Assembly (NCBI RefSeq): GCF_001949145.1 | Contig: NW_019091469.1 | Coordinates: 393,701 to 457,700, forward strand | Length of the DNA: 64,000 nt | DNA from: Acanthaster planci | Taxonomy: Eukaryota > Echinodermata > Asteroidea > Valvatida > Acanthasteridae | Direction of reading: 5' to 3' | Position numbers and translations under genes: made by a program | Notes under the pieces: generated by a model | Told to the model about the DNA's origin: nothing | What the model saw: only the letters and a program-made list of their open reading frames with translations | The model's database searches: none | Shown here: positions 13,056 through 23,600 of the stretch, piece by piece | Layout: the number at the start of each line of letters is the position of its first letter | Numbering within the stretch: the first letter of the stretch is position 1

Positions 13056-14710
13056 CTGTGAAAAAAGAAAGGCAATTTGAGGTTTTTCTGTTCATGTCTG
13101 TGAAAAAAGTGTCTTATAACAATCGCTAACCAGAAAGCGAAAACAAAACTTTAAGCGACTCATACTGGAAACAAACTAGCAACTATATCAAGGCTGTACG
13201 GACCCGCATAAGCGATGCTTCCTTAGCGGCAAGTTTCGTCCCAGAGAGGTCGTGATATTTGTTGGGGTAAAATGTGTCAGGTAATTGTTCTTTACATGAC
13301 TGAAGAAATTAAATTGAACTTTGTTGGGTATTATACTTCTTGCTATGTGCATTCTTTTCTGGAGTGAGCGGACGATTATTTGACAGTGGTATAGAGAATC
13401 TAATTGTCAAGCTTTTTTACATACGCATTATCTCCCAGTTATGTAGTTTCCAATTAACCGTTTCTTACAACTCGATTATATCTAGATACGATTAATATAG
13501 CATATCAAACTGATTCTCCGATTTATGCAATTAAAAACAGTTGCCTGCAAGGTTCTATTCATTATTAACACTAAGGTTAGCATTTTTTCTGATAGAGTTT
13601 CTATAGGTTTTCGCGGTTCCTTTCAGCAAAAGCCTCAATTTGAATAAAACACTTTCAAGTTCGTGTACATGTTTTTAATCTTTTTCGTTCTGTTTTTGCC
13701 TAAAAATTGTCGCTCTCAATTTTGCTTAAGTGCACATAAGCGCGTATTTTAATCAATGTATTTCGTTTAGAGACATGCCACAATCCATTTTCACTATGAG
13801 GAATTTTGACTGACTTTTATGAATTGGGGGGATTGAATTATATTCATCGAAGGCAAAGGATTTTTAATCTGTGAGGCGTTTTCGTTGAAGTCATCTTTCA
13901 GAAAATTGCCCGCGAAAACCTACAGTACACCGCCACTGTTAGCGTAAAATATACACTTTGAACCGAAATACTCACAGATTCACAGAATATAGGAATTCCT
14001 CAGTGCTATACCGGAAATGTTATAAGTAATAACCGTACGATATAAATATTAACAGTCACAGAAAATGTGTAGTTACTGTGATTAACCACTCTATATGTGT
14101 GTATATCCATGCAATATATCCAGAAACAGGTGCCTATTAAAAACACGTTCAAAATATTTTCCAACAATTAGGTTCCCTTAAGCATTAACATTATGAAAAT
14201 TTGCCCACTGCTTTCGAACTGGGTGTGCAATTTGTAACTTTTTGCTATCACTTAATACACTGTCAAAATCCCCAATATTTTCCTCACATCCGAAAAATAT
14301 TGTCAAACAGTTGCAATTATTTTACATTGGAATGTTAACGCGACGCAAATGTCAATACTCTGCCAATCTACTCCGTTTAATGACTAAACTGCAAGCAACA
14401 TGGTTGCATACACAACTTATATTCAGTAGCTTTACACAACAAAGATGATTGAAAGTCATAGCAGGTGACTGAAGAACGTAAAATGTCCCAAACATGCGAA
14501 ACTTGTTTCTAGCTTAACCAGAGTAGGTCTGAACAGGTCTCGTTTTTGTGTGTTATGTCAAGCTTAAGAAATGGTTTTTTTTTCAACACAAAACAACTTT
14601 TTCTTCAGATGTTATGAAAATACTTTCATAATTTTCCCCTTTTTAACGAATGATCAACCGCCCGTGTGAACATCGTTATTTCTAGTTGGTCTTTGCAACC
14701 ATGGTGTATC

Positions 14711-15883
14711 TCAGAATGAACTAGCCATGGTCTTTATCTGTTGAGTTGAGGTTTGAACGTTAGAGTTTAATGTTGCCCTAGTGTTAGTGTTGCCACGAGC
14801 GTTCATTTCCACGTTACTGGAAGCTCGATTTGTAAAATAATTTTTGAGTTTACTTGGACCACGTCTGGTGATGAAAGCCTGTTTAAATGCTTTACGGTAT
14901 CGTGGGTTAGTGATGTTATATACAATAGGGTTAACGGCAGAGTTTATGTAGACCAGGATGCGGAACACCTGCATCCACACGAAGTCAGTCCTCTTTGCTT
15001 CGGGAGTGAAGAGGAAGGACATCGTCGTGATCTGGAAAGGTGCAAGGCACAGGAAAAAAATGATACCGTTGATGACCAGCATGCGACTCACCCTGTCCCG
15101 TATGTGCTGGCTTCGATCGCTGAAACCGGATCGCTGAGCTCGGGCAACCATGCTGTTTAGAGCCCGGATAATCATACTGAAGAACACGACGTTGACAGCC
15201 ATTGCGACCACGAAAGGCACGGTGTGCAACGCATCGGCGAAGTCACCCAGCCATGCACCCACGTCCAGCCCTAAACAAAGCCCCATGATATTCGGATAAT
15301 CTTGGTATCTCGTCTCATTCGGCCAACTCAAGCAGATAGCAGTGAAATTGCAGACACTGGGGATGAGCGGGCAAGCAAGAGCAAAAGAACAAAACCAGAC
15401 GATAGACACGAGACGAACCGGCCGAGCTCGCGTGCTGTGCTCGCGGTGGGCGTGGGGACGACAGGTGGCATAGTATCGCTCCAGAGTAACGAGGGTTACT
15501 AAAGAAACGGATGCGAAGTAGCAAACATCCATCACCAGATGCAATAGAACGCAGCCGCTTGCCCCCAGAAAGTACTCATCTACAGCTATGGGCGAGATGG
15601 TGTAAGCAATGATCTTCTCCAAGACAGACACAGACAGAAGAAGAATGTCGGCGATGGCCAGATTGGTGAGGAAGAAGTTAAGCGTTGTTCGCATCCACGT
15701 AACTCTCCATAAGACGAAGAGAAAGCCAAAGTTTCCGATGAGACCAAAAGCAAGGATCCACGGCATGACGACAGTTACCAGTGTCTTTTCTAGGGAGTCG
15801 TACTCCAACGAGGCAGCATCTTCCCCTATGGATACGTTGAAGGACATGTCGCAGAAAAGTTCCGATGTGTATGAGGCTTCCAT
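14711..15883 (-). CDS. Intronless class A (rhodopsin-like) GPCR, probable neuropeptide receptor
   Basis: Seven-transmembrane receptor of 390 aa. The first in-frame ATG is at 15883, with A at -3 and G at +4. The open frame extends to a TTG at 15916 just after an in-frame TGA, so 15883 is the likely start. Class A landmarks are present: GN in TM1 (50-51), LAIAD in TM2 (75-79), Cys111 and Cys184 for the TM3-ECL2 disulfide, ERY at the end of TM3 (135-137), Trp163 in TM4, CLAPF in TM6 (279-283) and NPIVY in TM7 (318-322). N-glycosylation sequons occur at 16, 179 and 189. The C-tail is Ser/Thr/Asn-rich. The TM6 toggle Trp (6.48) is Leu280. The overall pattern resembles peptide receptors of the TRH/neuromedin-U/ghrelin type, but I cannot assign a ligand. 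The receptor would act at the plasma membrane through G proteins (family knowledge). Confidence 0.9.
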   Translation of the reverse strand: MEASYTSELFCDMSFNVSIGEDAASLEYDSLEKTLVTVVMPWILAFGLIGNFGFLFVLWRVTWMRTTLNFFLTNLAIADILLLSVSVLEKIIAYTISPIAVDEYFLGASGCVLLHLVMDVCYFASVSLVTLVTLERYYATCRPHAHREHSTRARPVRLVSIVWFCSFALACPLIPSVCNFTAICLSWPNETRYQDYPNIMGLCLGLDVGAWLGDFADALHTVPFVVAMAVNVVFFSMIIRALNSMVARAQRSGFSDRSQHIRDRVSRMLVINGIIFFLCLAPFQITTMSFLFTPEAKRTDFVWMQVFRILVYINSAVNPIVYNITNPRYRKAFKQAFITRRGPSKLKNYFTNRASSNVEMNARGNTNTRATLNSNVQTSTQQIKTMASSF

Positions 15884-17015
15884 TCTGATGACAGTGACGG
15901 TTGTGAAAAGGAGCAATCAATACAGTGCGAATGGTGCGGGAGGATGTCTATCCCGGAGACAACACGCTCTGCGTTCAAATTCTGTCGCCCGTCAACCAAT
16001 GGTATTTGTAGCTACTGACAAATTCTCGCCCGCTACACGAGCTTTTATTGCCAGGTACTGAGCCTGTAACACGGCGATCTGCCTGCACCGGCATTTTCCG
16101 ACGGCCATTGCATGTATCATCACAAATTTTCAGGGACGATAAGCTTAATAAAACAATTTCCTACAAAACCATGTATGCTTTCTAAACCTAAACTGTGCCT
16201 ATAGGGAGGGACTAGTAGATTCAAGCGACCCATGTAATGTGATTTTTAAAAGTAGTTCTTGTCTTTTTTGTCATTCTTGAAGGCATTTTAAAGCATTATT
16301 ATTTTTTATGCCCATGATAACATGCAAATTCACGAGCAAAAGCACATTTCACTAAGAAGGAACCTCACTATTTATCTATCTCAGCTCGGACATTTTGTCA
16401 GGCTTTTAAATTTTTCCTGACTTACTTTCATTCTTTGGTGACTTTTCTCGTTTCAGTCGACAATATGAGACTTTGAGACGCTTGGCGGCGGTAAAACCAC
16501 GGACATATCAACGCATAGACCGCCAGGTCCTATTCAAAACTACAGGTGGTTTTCGTAATCTGCGCGGCGCCCGACTAAAATCAAAACTATGAGCAAACTC
16601 ACCCCTCGGTAAAGGGAATTTACGCACAGTTGAAGAATTCCAGCAGTAAATTTCAATGAAGCCATTTTTCGTTTGCAATCCCCCCTTTACTTAATCTGGC
16701 CCATAGGGATTCAAAACTGCGGTTGCAACATTTGAAAAGAATAGATAGCAGTGCCGAAGAGCAAAAAAGGTGAACATATTTGGATGGAAGCACATGTAAA
16801 CAAATACAGGCAATGTAAATGCGTTGCGCGTAAAGCGCACAGGACACGCTGCCATCTGTCGCTTCGCTCATTGTTTGCCCATCCAGTTCGTAAGTGACTT
16901 TGGCTGCATCCAAATCTGTTGTCTAGAGCTAGGTTTATAGGTCTTCCTTCCAATGGAAATGTGCGGAGATGCGTAGACATTAAACCTAGCCGTAGCTCTG
17001 GAAGCCCGTTTCAGA

Positions 17016-17190
17016 CACGGCCAAAGGCGGACGCGCAATGATCTGTAGGATCCCATTGGACGATCGCTGAAATTGCGAGTTAAGTTCCGGTTCAATGGTT
17101 CCATGTAAATGGCAATTAATGCATGTAACTCTATGTGCAGTGCATGTGCTGTGGGCGTGGTTTAAACTGAGGTGGCGTCACACTTACGAA
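17016..17190 (-). repeat. Dispersed repeat, copy B (inverted partner of 12873-13055)
   Basis: On the minus strand this reads 'TTCGTAAGTGTGACG...TAGAGTTACATGCATTAATTGCC...GAACCGGAACTTAACTCGCAA...GCGCGTCCGCCTTTGG', parallel to copy A. A fragment of the same start (CCAGTTCGTAAGTGAC) occurs again near 16886. The two full copies flank the GPCR in opposite orientation, about 1.65 kb beyond its stop and 1.1 kb before its start. Confidence 0.7.
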
Positions 17191-17283
17191 TCGGATACTT
17201 TTCAAAATCACGGTCTTACGCGCAAGACCGGTGGTCTATGCGTTTATACGTCTGTGGGTAAAACATATCGGTCCTTCTCACCA

Positions 17284-17340
17284 GTTCTGAACATGCGCTC
17301 GTTGTTCTGAGCATGCCCGTGTAGTTCTGAGCACGCGCAA
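17284..17340. repeat. 20-bp tandem repeat, about 2.9 copies
   Basis: GTTCTGAACATGCGCTCGTT, GTTCTGAGCATGCCCGTGTA and GTTCTGAGCACGCGCAA start at 17284, 17304 and 17324, an exact 20-bp period. Two of the three units contain a GCATGC or ACATGC palindromic core. It lies upstream of the minus-strand GPCR by about 1.4 kb. Confidence 0.8.
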
Positions 17341-17864
17341 TACTGTCAAAAGGGCCGGTATGTCTGCTGCCATGGGCGTCTCAAAGTCTCCTTTTGGTCA
17401 ATGAGCAATGTTTTTCACGAATATTTTAAATGAGCACATATTTAACTCACAATTTAAAAATGTGTCCCCGGTGTACTTTGACAGGGTCGAGGTTAAGCCA
17501 ATGATACTTAATTCAAACATAGTTTGTATGTCGATATCTTCCATTTTTCTGGATAAAGTTACTCCCTGTTTTCTAATTAGGTTCACATCGAGTGAGTTTT
17601 CTGTCACTCTGCATGACTTTATATTCGTTTGACATTCTGCTTGGGTTCAAGAACACGAAGAAGCAAAAGGTTATTCTCATCCTCTAGAAGAAATGCTCTT
17701 TGAAAAATTCCTTGAACGACAGGGGGTGTACTTGGTCTTTATAGGACACTGTATGGGTAGAACGACTTTTAACATGACGTTTGTTACTCCAATGTTACCG
17801 GTATGGTACGAGATCAATGGTACGAGATCAGTCATTCGTACAACATTGTCATCTCCCGCTTCAG

Positions 17865-17945
17865 ATTATTATTATTCATTATTATTATTATACCACACTT
17901 ATATAGCGCCCTAATCCAGAAAGGCTCGAAGGTGCTTTACAATAT
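17865..17945 (+). repeat. TTATTATTAT...TATATAGCGCC...GGTGCTTTACA dispersed repeat
   Basis: A TTATTA-rich lead is followed by 'CCACACTTATATAGCGCCCTAATCCAGAAAGGCTCGAAGGTGCTTTACAATAT'. I recognise this type of sequence as a common non-autonomous repeat in many invertebrate genomes. That attribution is from memory and not verified. The A-rich 3' flank (AATAAAAATAAC...) would fit a retroposed or MITE end. The full extent may run to about 18,300, where a GC-richer segment follows. Confidence 0.45.
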
Positions 17946-20622
17946 AAGACAATAAAAATAACACCTATGTTAATATGTTAAGAATACAATTACAGTTGAA
18001 ATAATACATACAAAATACAAAGATATATGCGAAACTGTGGTGCCAAAAACAACACTTCTCGGTGCCACCAGAAGACCACAACCAAAATGTGTCGCCCCAG
18101 CACCGCCGGCGTCGCTCCCCGCACCCACAGGTGCTAAAAGCACCATTCAGCTGCGCCGGAGCAACACCTTACAACGGCAAGGGTGTTAGATGGTCTGTAA
18201 AATGGAAACATGACTTGTATTGGCATGAGGGAGCCCAACCATCCATGCTGTGGCACCTTCAACCACCTGACAAACACTACGTAGACGGAAAACATTGAGG
18301 GACTAAGAAAAATTCATTGCTGCTACACTTTAAGACCAAAGAAAGCCCAAGATGCAGATATAAAAGAAAATAAAGCAGCAGCCAAGCATCGAAGCGATCG
18401 AACTTAATAGGCTCCCGAGTCAAGCTCTGTGATCGATGGTTTCTGGTCCAATTAACAAAAAGTGTGAAGCTGCATTCAGTATGATCAATGATCCTGAATG
18501 ACGTTTCGTATTATCATTACCAATAATGCACACAAGGAGCGCCAAGTTAACGTGAAGAGTGTGTCTCCAAACGTGCAGTCTTAACATCTGGCCACTGCGT
18601 AGCTAGGTATGTAGTGTCAAAAAGGTGTACAGGGTCCAGTGACGCAATATTGGAAAATAAGGTCTTTCTGGCATATCTCCAAAAAAAAAGGTCAGCCACC
18701 TAATTTGCATGCCCGATTTGTTAGATTTTTTTTGCTTCCCTACATCAAAATTCAAGAGTGAAAACAAGTCCCTCGATTTCACCCAGGATTTTTCTCAGAA
18801 CAAAGCTTATCCAAATTCACATCTACATTATGAATATCAAATCTGTTTTCCACTAGGCAATTTGAAGATGCCGATCTGTGATCAGATCAGAAGAATGCTC
18901 GATACAGGCAGGGAGAGGCAGTCTATCTGAGGCGTTTCAGAACAATGATGATTGCCCACTCGCAGTAAGAGAAGTGCGGTGTACACGTAGTCAATTAGTC
19001 GTGGCTACATACTTGTCTCTACCTGTCTCGCAACTCCGACGTTTTTGTGACAAGTAATGTCAGTGTCAGTCCTGGTTTTGGCCAGTGACGGGGATCGATG
19101 TGCTGCCGTCGAATTAATTCGTTGATTTTTGACAGGTTTAGTCGTAGTGGCAGTCTCGAATGCCGTATTAAGAATGAAAGGATATAGAGTTTCTCATTTA
19201 AATGCACGTAATTCGCTAAGGCAGGCAGAGCGCGACTCAAACGTTTTGTTGTCTTTAAATTTGTAGAATTTATGAGATCACTGAAGTAAATGATATCGTA
19301 TTACACATAAACATGGAAATATACGCACAATTTTGGGGCTTGTGGCCGTGGTTGAATGGCAGGGAATTAATTCCGCAGCTCGAAATTTCAATGTGTCCAC
19401 TTTTTTTCACTAGCCAAAAAAAAGACAAATTAATTAATGTATAACAAAGAGGAGTCTTTAGGTTAGTTTGCGCTCGTGTAAACACGACGATGTCTCATGC
19501 ATGGACAAGCAGTTGAGAAGGAAACATAATACTGAGAAATTACGGCATATAAATTGCCCTTTCTGAATTCGTCTGAACGAACAGCTTTTTGACAGAAAAA
19601 CTAAAGACATTGGACAACCCTGTGTATGTTTATGTTTTTCAAAACAAAGTGTCGTAAACTGAACCGGTACTTTAACTCGATACCAAGACTTTCAAAGAGT
19701 GAGAAACGTACTTTTGGTCTGTCTTATAAACTAACCACTGCTTATCGAATCTTCCATATTAAACGATAAAAGGCACCCTAGTGACCACTCGGGATAGATT
19801 TATCAATTTACGTCCCAAGCGCAGTCATATTGCGTTGCAGTACATTAAAGATTCGTGAAAGTTTAGAGTTACAGTTTTTCTACCTTACAGAATCTGAGTA
19901 GATATCCTCCTGTGATCATCGAAACAAAGAAACTTCAAACGCTAAATATCTTCCGAAAACCTTGATCAAAACCAAAAGCCCGCTAATATAAATCTTCAGC
20001 GGGTAGCATTACATTCTTCTGTAAGACTGGTGTCTCCCTCTCTCTTTTTCTCCAAGAGAAAAAAATTACAGGAAGTATTCACAGGTTCACCAGCCGCCAT
20101 AATGGTTTTGTGGAAAGAATTAAAGTCTTTCCTTGTGTTGAGGTTATGTGCTTCGGTAATTATAAAGACCGCGGGCCTTTTCCAGCCTTGTCCTGTTGAG
20201 TTCGCTTCTCGCGCTGATTATAAAATCTCATTTTTGATTGTTATCCTGATTTTCTTCAGGAACGACAAACAATGCCGGGTAGCTATTGGCTATGTTTGTA
20301 TTGAACGGCAGAGCAAACTGGTGCTTCTTTCAGGCACACGATCCTGTTGCTGCGTGAGATTTTCGCTGTCAGTAAAGGTTGACGGAGTCTCGCGAGAATC
20401 CTCGAGTTCCGTTGCCACAAGAAAGTGTGGTCTGTCATTGACCCTAACTGTATACAGAGGGCCCAAAGCATCAAACAGCTCTCGTCGTCTTGCTGTATTT
20501 CTGCGTCACTTAGTCCCTATTATCCGGTCAAAAGCTGCAGTGCTTCTTCCCTGAGGATTTCCACGGGTTCATAATGTTGGATATACATATTAACGAAAAA
20601 CAAAAACATCGCTTCTACAGGG

Positions 20623-20677
20623 TAGGCTTTCAAACAAACTGAATGCTTATGTTTAAAAGGCGTTGTTTGAAAGCCTA
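20623..20677. repeat. Perfect 15-bp inverted repeat with 25-nt loop
   Basis: TAGGCTTTCAAACAA (20623-20637) is the exact reverse complement of TTGTTTGAAAGCCTA (20663-20677). The whole stem-loop is 55 bp. The arm is shorter than a typical animal pre-miRNA stem, so a small foldback repeat is the simpler reading. Confidence 0.6.
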
Positions 20678-23600
20678 TTTGAAAGTGAGAGGAATGTTTA
20701 TTTTTGTTTCAACCAAAACACAAATGATTGAGTTAAAGATGGGTTTGCCCGTGGAAGAAAAACAGATCCGTTGTTTTCATAATTCTCGCTGAACTTTACA
20801 AATGGACAGTATCACATACCCCGTAAAAATCGATGACCTAAATCTTCAGTGCTTTTGGGAAGCTTGGAAATTTCACCTTTATACCCTTTATACTCAGTAT
20901 TAAATAACGCATTCGTCACTAGTTTAGACTCGGGTTTCAAAGTTTGGATATTTTCAAAGGCATTTTTTCCGGGATATCTAATGCAGTACTTCAATTCAAT
21001 TTGTAAATTAATTGAAAGAAAAACTTACTGAAAAGACCAACGAAGTATTAGTTGACTTTGCAAACGATTTGAGCTTTCACTTAAGATTTTATTCTTACTA
21101 ATAGTCTAAATTACTGATACAATGAAGGCCGGTATAGTTGCATTTCTTTCATATAAGTGAAGGTTAATGTCTATGTTAGATTATTGCCGCATCAATTTGT
21201 TTGTGTCGGTTGTTAACAAGCTGGCGAATTGTGTTTAGCAATTTAGCTTAATCTTTGTTAATATATTTAGATGCTATAAATTCCAATTCCAACATCAAGA
21301 TTCAAATCTAAACATTATCCATCCAACCTCTGAGCGTGTTTACCCTGTAAACATGCAAACTGCATTTGCAGTGTAGCCTTAATTTTTGTTTGCAGTGCAT
21401 TGTTAGCAAACAAAATAATTATACAGGAACCCATTTCGATGAAGAAACTAGTAATAAAAAAGTGCAAGGTTTCCTTCTATTTAAGATAGGCCTGCCGATT
21501 TAGTTTGTACCGAACGGATATAGCCTCTAACTCTCGAGTTAATCTCGAGTTGGAACGACTCACAAATACTCTGAAAGTTTCCCGAGAAGATAACCTGCTT
21601 CGAATGCATGAGTATAAATGAGACGTTCGGATCGGAGCAATTCTTTTTCCCTCGACGGCTTGGTAATCGTATACACGTGCATATTACCCGATGTTGATTG
21701 CCCGCTTGATGCGACAGCCTTCAGCGCATCAAAGGCGATTAGTGCTTGGAATGAATTAACCTGGAAAACTCGACCATGTTAAGTTTGCTTTGCTTCTCAG
21801 TAACCTTTTTGCAGACTTCGCCGACAGCTTTTCGTACAAGCACTGTACAGGTATCAACGTGTCACAACTTGTTAGTATGGTTATATTTAGAGGCAATTAA
21901 GAAATCCGACCAGTAATCGCCTCAAAAGGCTTGATTCGCAACTGAAAACTGAATCTATAAAACCCACTCGTTTGATAACTCAATAATCGAAGTCGTTTCC
22001 TCAGTTATATTTACTGTCAATAAAACCTCTCTTTTACAGTGGTGATGCAAAACAAAATTCACTTTAATATTCTGGTTGGATAATGTCTCCGAGGTATGTC
22101 GCATGTGGATAAAATAGATCTACGTTTACATCGGAAAGTAACAGCAGATTATGTACCGGAGAAGAGCACAACGATTAACTAGTTTACATTAAAATGCGCG
22201 GCTGGCGCAACCTGCACACTGTCAAACCGCTGGCAACTTTTTTTTTATAGCTCAATGTTGAGCACCAGGTGAATCGCTTTAACACTGTTGGGCAAACACG
22301 ATCAAAATGTATAACGCCTGCACAGGCAACACTGCTGTGTTTTTCTTTGCTATGAATTATTGACTTTGCATGTTCGACGACGACATAAAGATCTTGTCCA
22401 GTAGATTCTTGTGCATCAGGGACACATAAAAAAAAATCACGTCTGCCAGATTGATGACATACTGTCTAATTAGTATGTAGATTACCGAGTCCATAACGTT
22501 AATGACATTTATTGGACACTTATTATTATTTGTTAACATATTTAACTAAGAAATAAATGCAGTGGCTTTAGACCACCTAGTTTTCAGTTAAGTGCTACAA
22601 ACATTTTCAAGATCTACGAATGCGATTTTTGGCCAGCGGATTTCATGCTTATAAGAAAAAGTTAAGACCTGTGTCCTTGTCGTTTAGAGTGATCCAAAAG
22701 TTAAACTGCCACATCTGTTGATATCTTGTCGTGAACAAGCCTCGGTGCGTTTTCAGACAGCCCACCAAAGTACACAGTGCCAGAAATTACGGTACAGATA
22801 ATCCCCCAGCACAGACGTCAGGAGCGAAAAAATATGACACGGAGACAGGCCCCCTAAAAAGTACAAGCACACGTGCAACATTGAACCGTTACCGCATGAC
22901 CCCCTTTAAAAACAAAACGGCTCAGAGGGGTAAAACTCAAGGAAACAATGTGGTGATTAATGTAAAAAAAAAAGATACAATCATCGAAGGAGAGTAGACA
23001 AGTCTGCTTCTCGTACAGACCATAAACCACGCAATACCGTATACATATTGTAGCAGATAATTATGTTTACAAGGACTACCTAGCACAAAACTGAACAGCC
23101 GACTTCTAGCTCATGCATTTTGGCGCCCAGACCGAAATTCCCGGTTGGACATAAACTCTCCCCTCAAAGCTATTACCGATACACACATTTTTGGCCGAGA
23201 ACGCTGAAAGCTAAGCACACTCCTCGTAGACCTGTCCCTTCTCAGGCAGGACTCCTCCGGGAGAACAAAAAACCTGAAGTTCACGCTTGCCGGAAGAAAA
23301 AAACGTTGTGTCGGACAAGTTTTTCAAGTGATTTGTCAATTTCTCATCCCTGTACCTACTGAATTGTTGATTGCAATAAAAGTAATAACATAGATTAAAA
23401 AGAAATAGTGAAATCAAAGGCAATCCAAGGAATACCTTCCTTTAAATGAAACCAGAAAGCCTTGCCTACAACGACTTACTCTTGGCTGCTGCGCCTGCCA
23501 TTTTGCCCCACTAGAGAGTTTGAAGTCTTTTACTGATTTGTATACAACACTGCAGCACTTTGCAGACATCACTGTGGTCAAATAACACTCAGTTCAACCA

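Larger units (their letters stand above)
7000..14710. other. Gene-free stretch between satellite and GPCR
   Basis: No recognisable coding exon. The block contains two fields of TGACGTCA-bearing degenerate repeats, one arm of a dispersed inverted repeat pair (12873-13055) and a short GA-rich run near 8548-8572. Open frames are short and show no family motifs. The end nearest 14,710 should include the 3' UTR of the minus-strand GPCR, but I saw no clear minus-strand AATAAA close to its stop. Confidence 0.55.

Noticed and set aside
15302-16061. Plus-strand open frames opposite the GPCR N-terminal half
   Set aside because: They are antisense shadows of a well-supported receptor gene.
20030-20554. 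174-codon plus-strand open frame
   Set aside because: It begins at GTG rather than ATG, has low-complexity Ser/Arg composition and no motif, and competes with an open minus frame.
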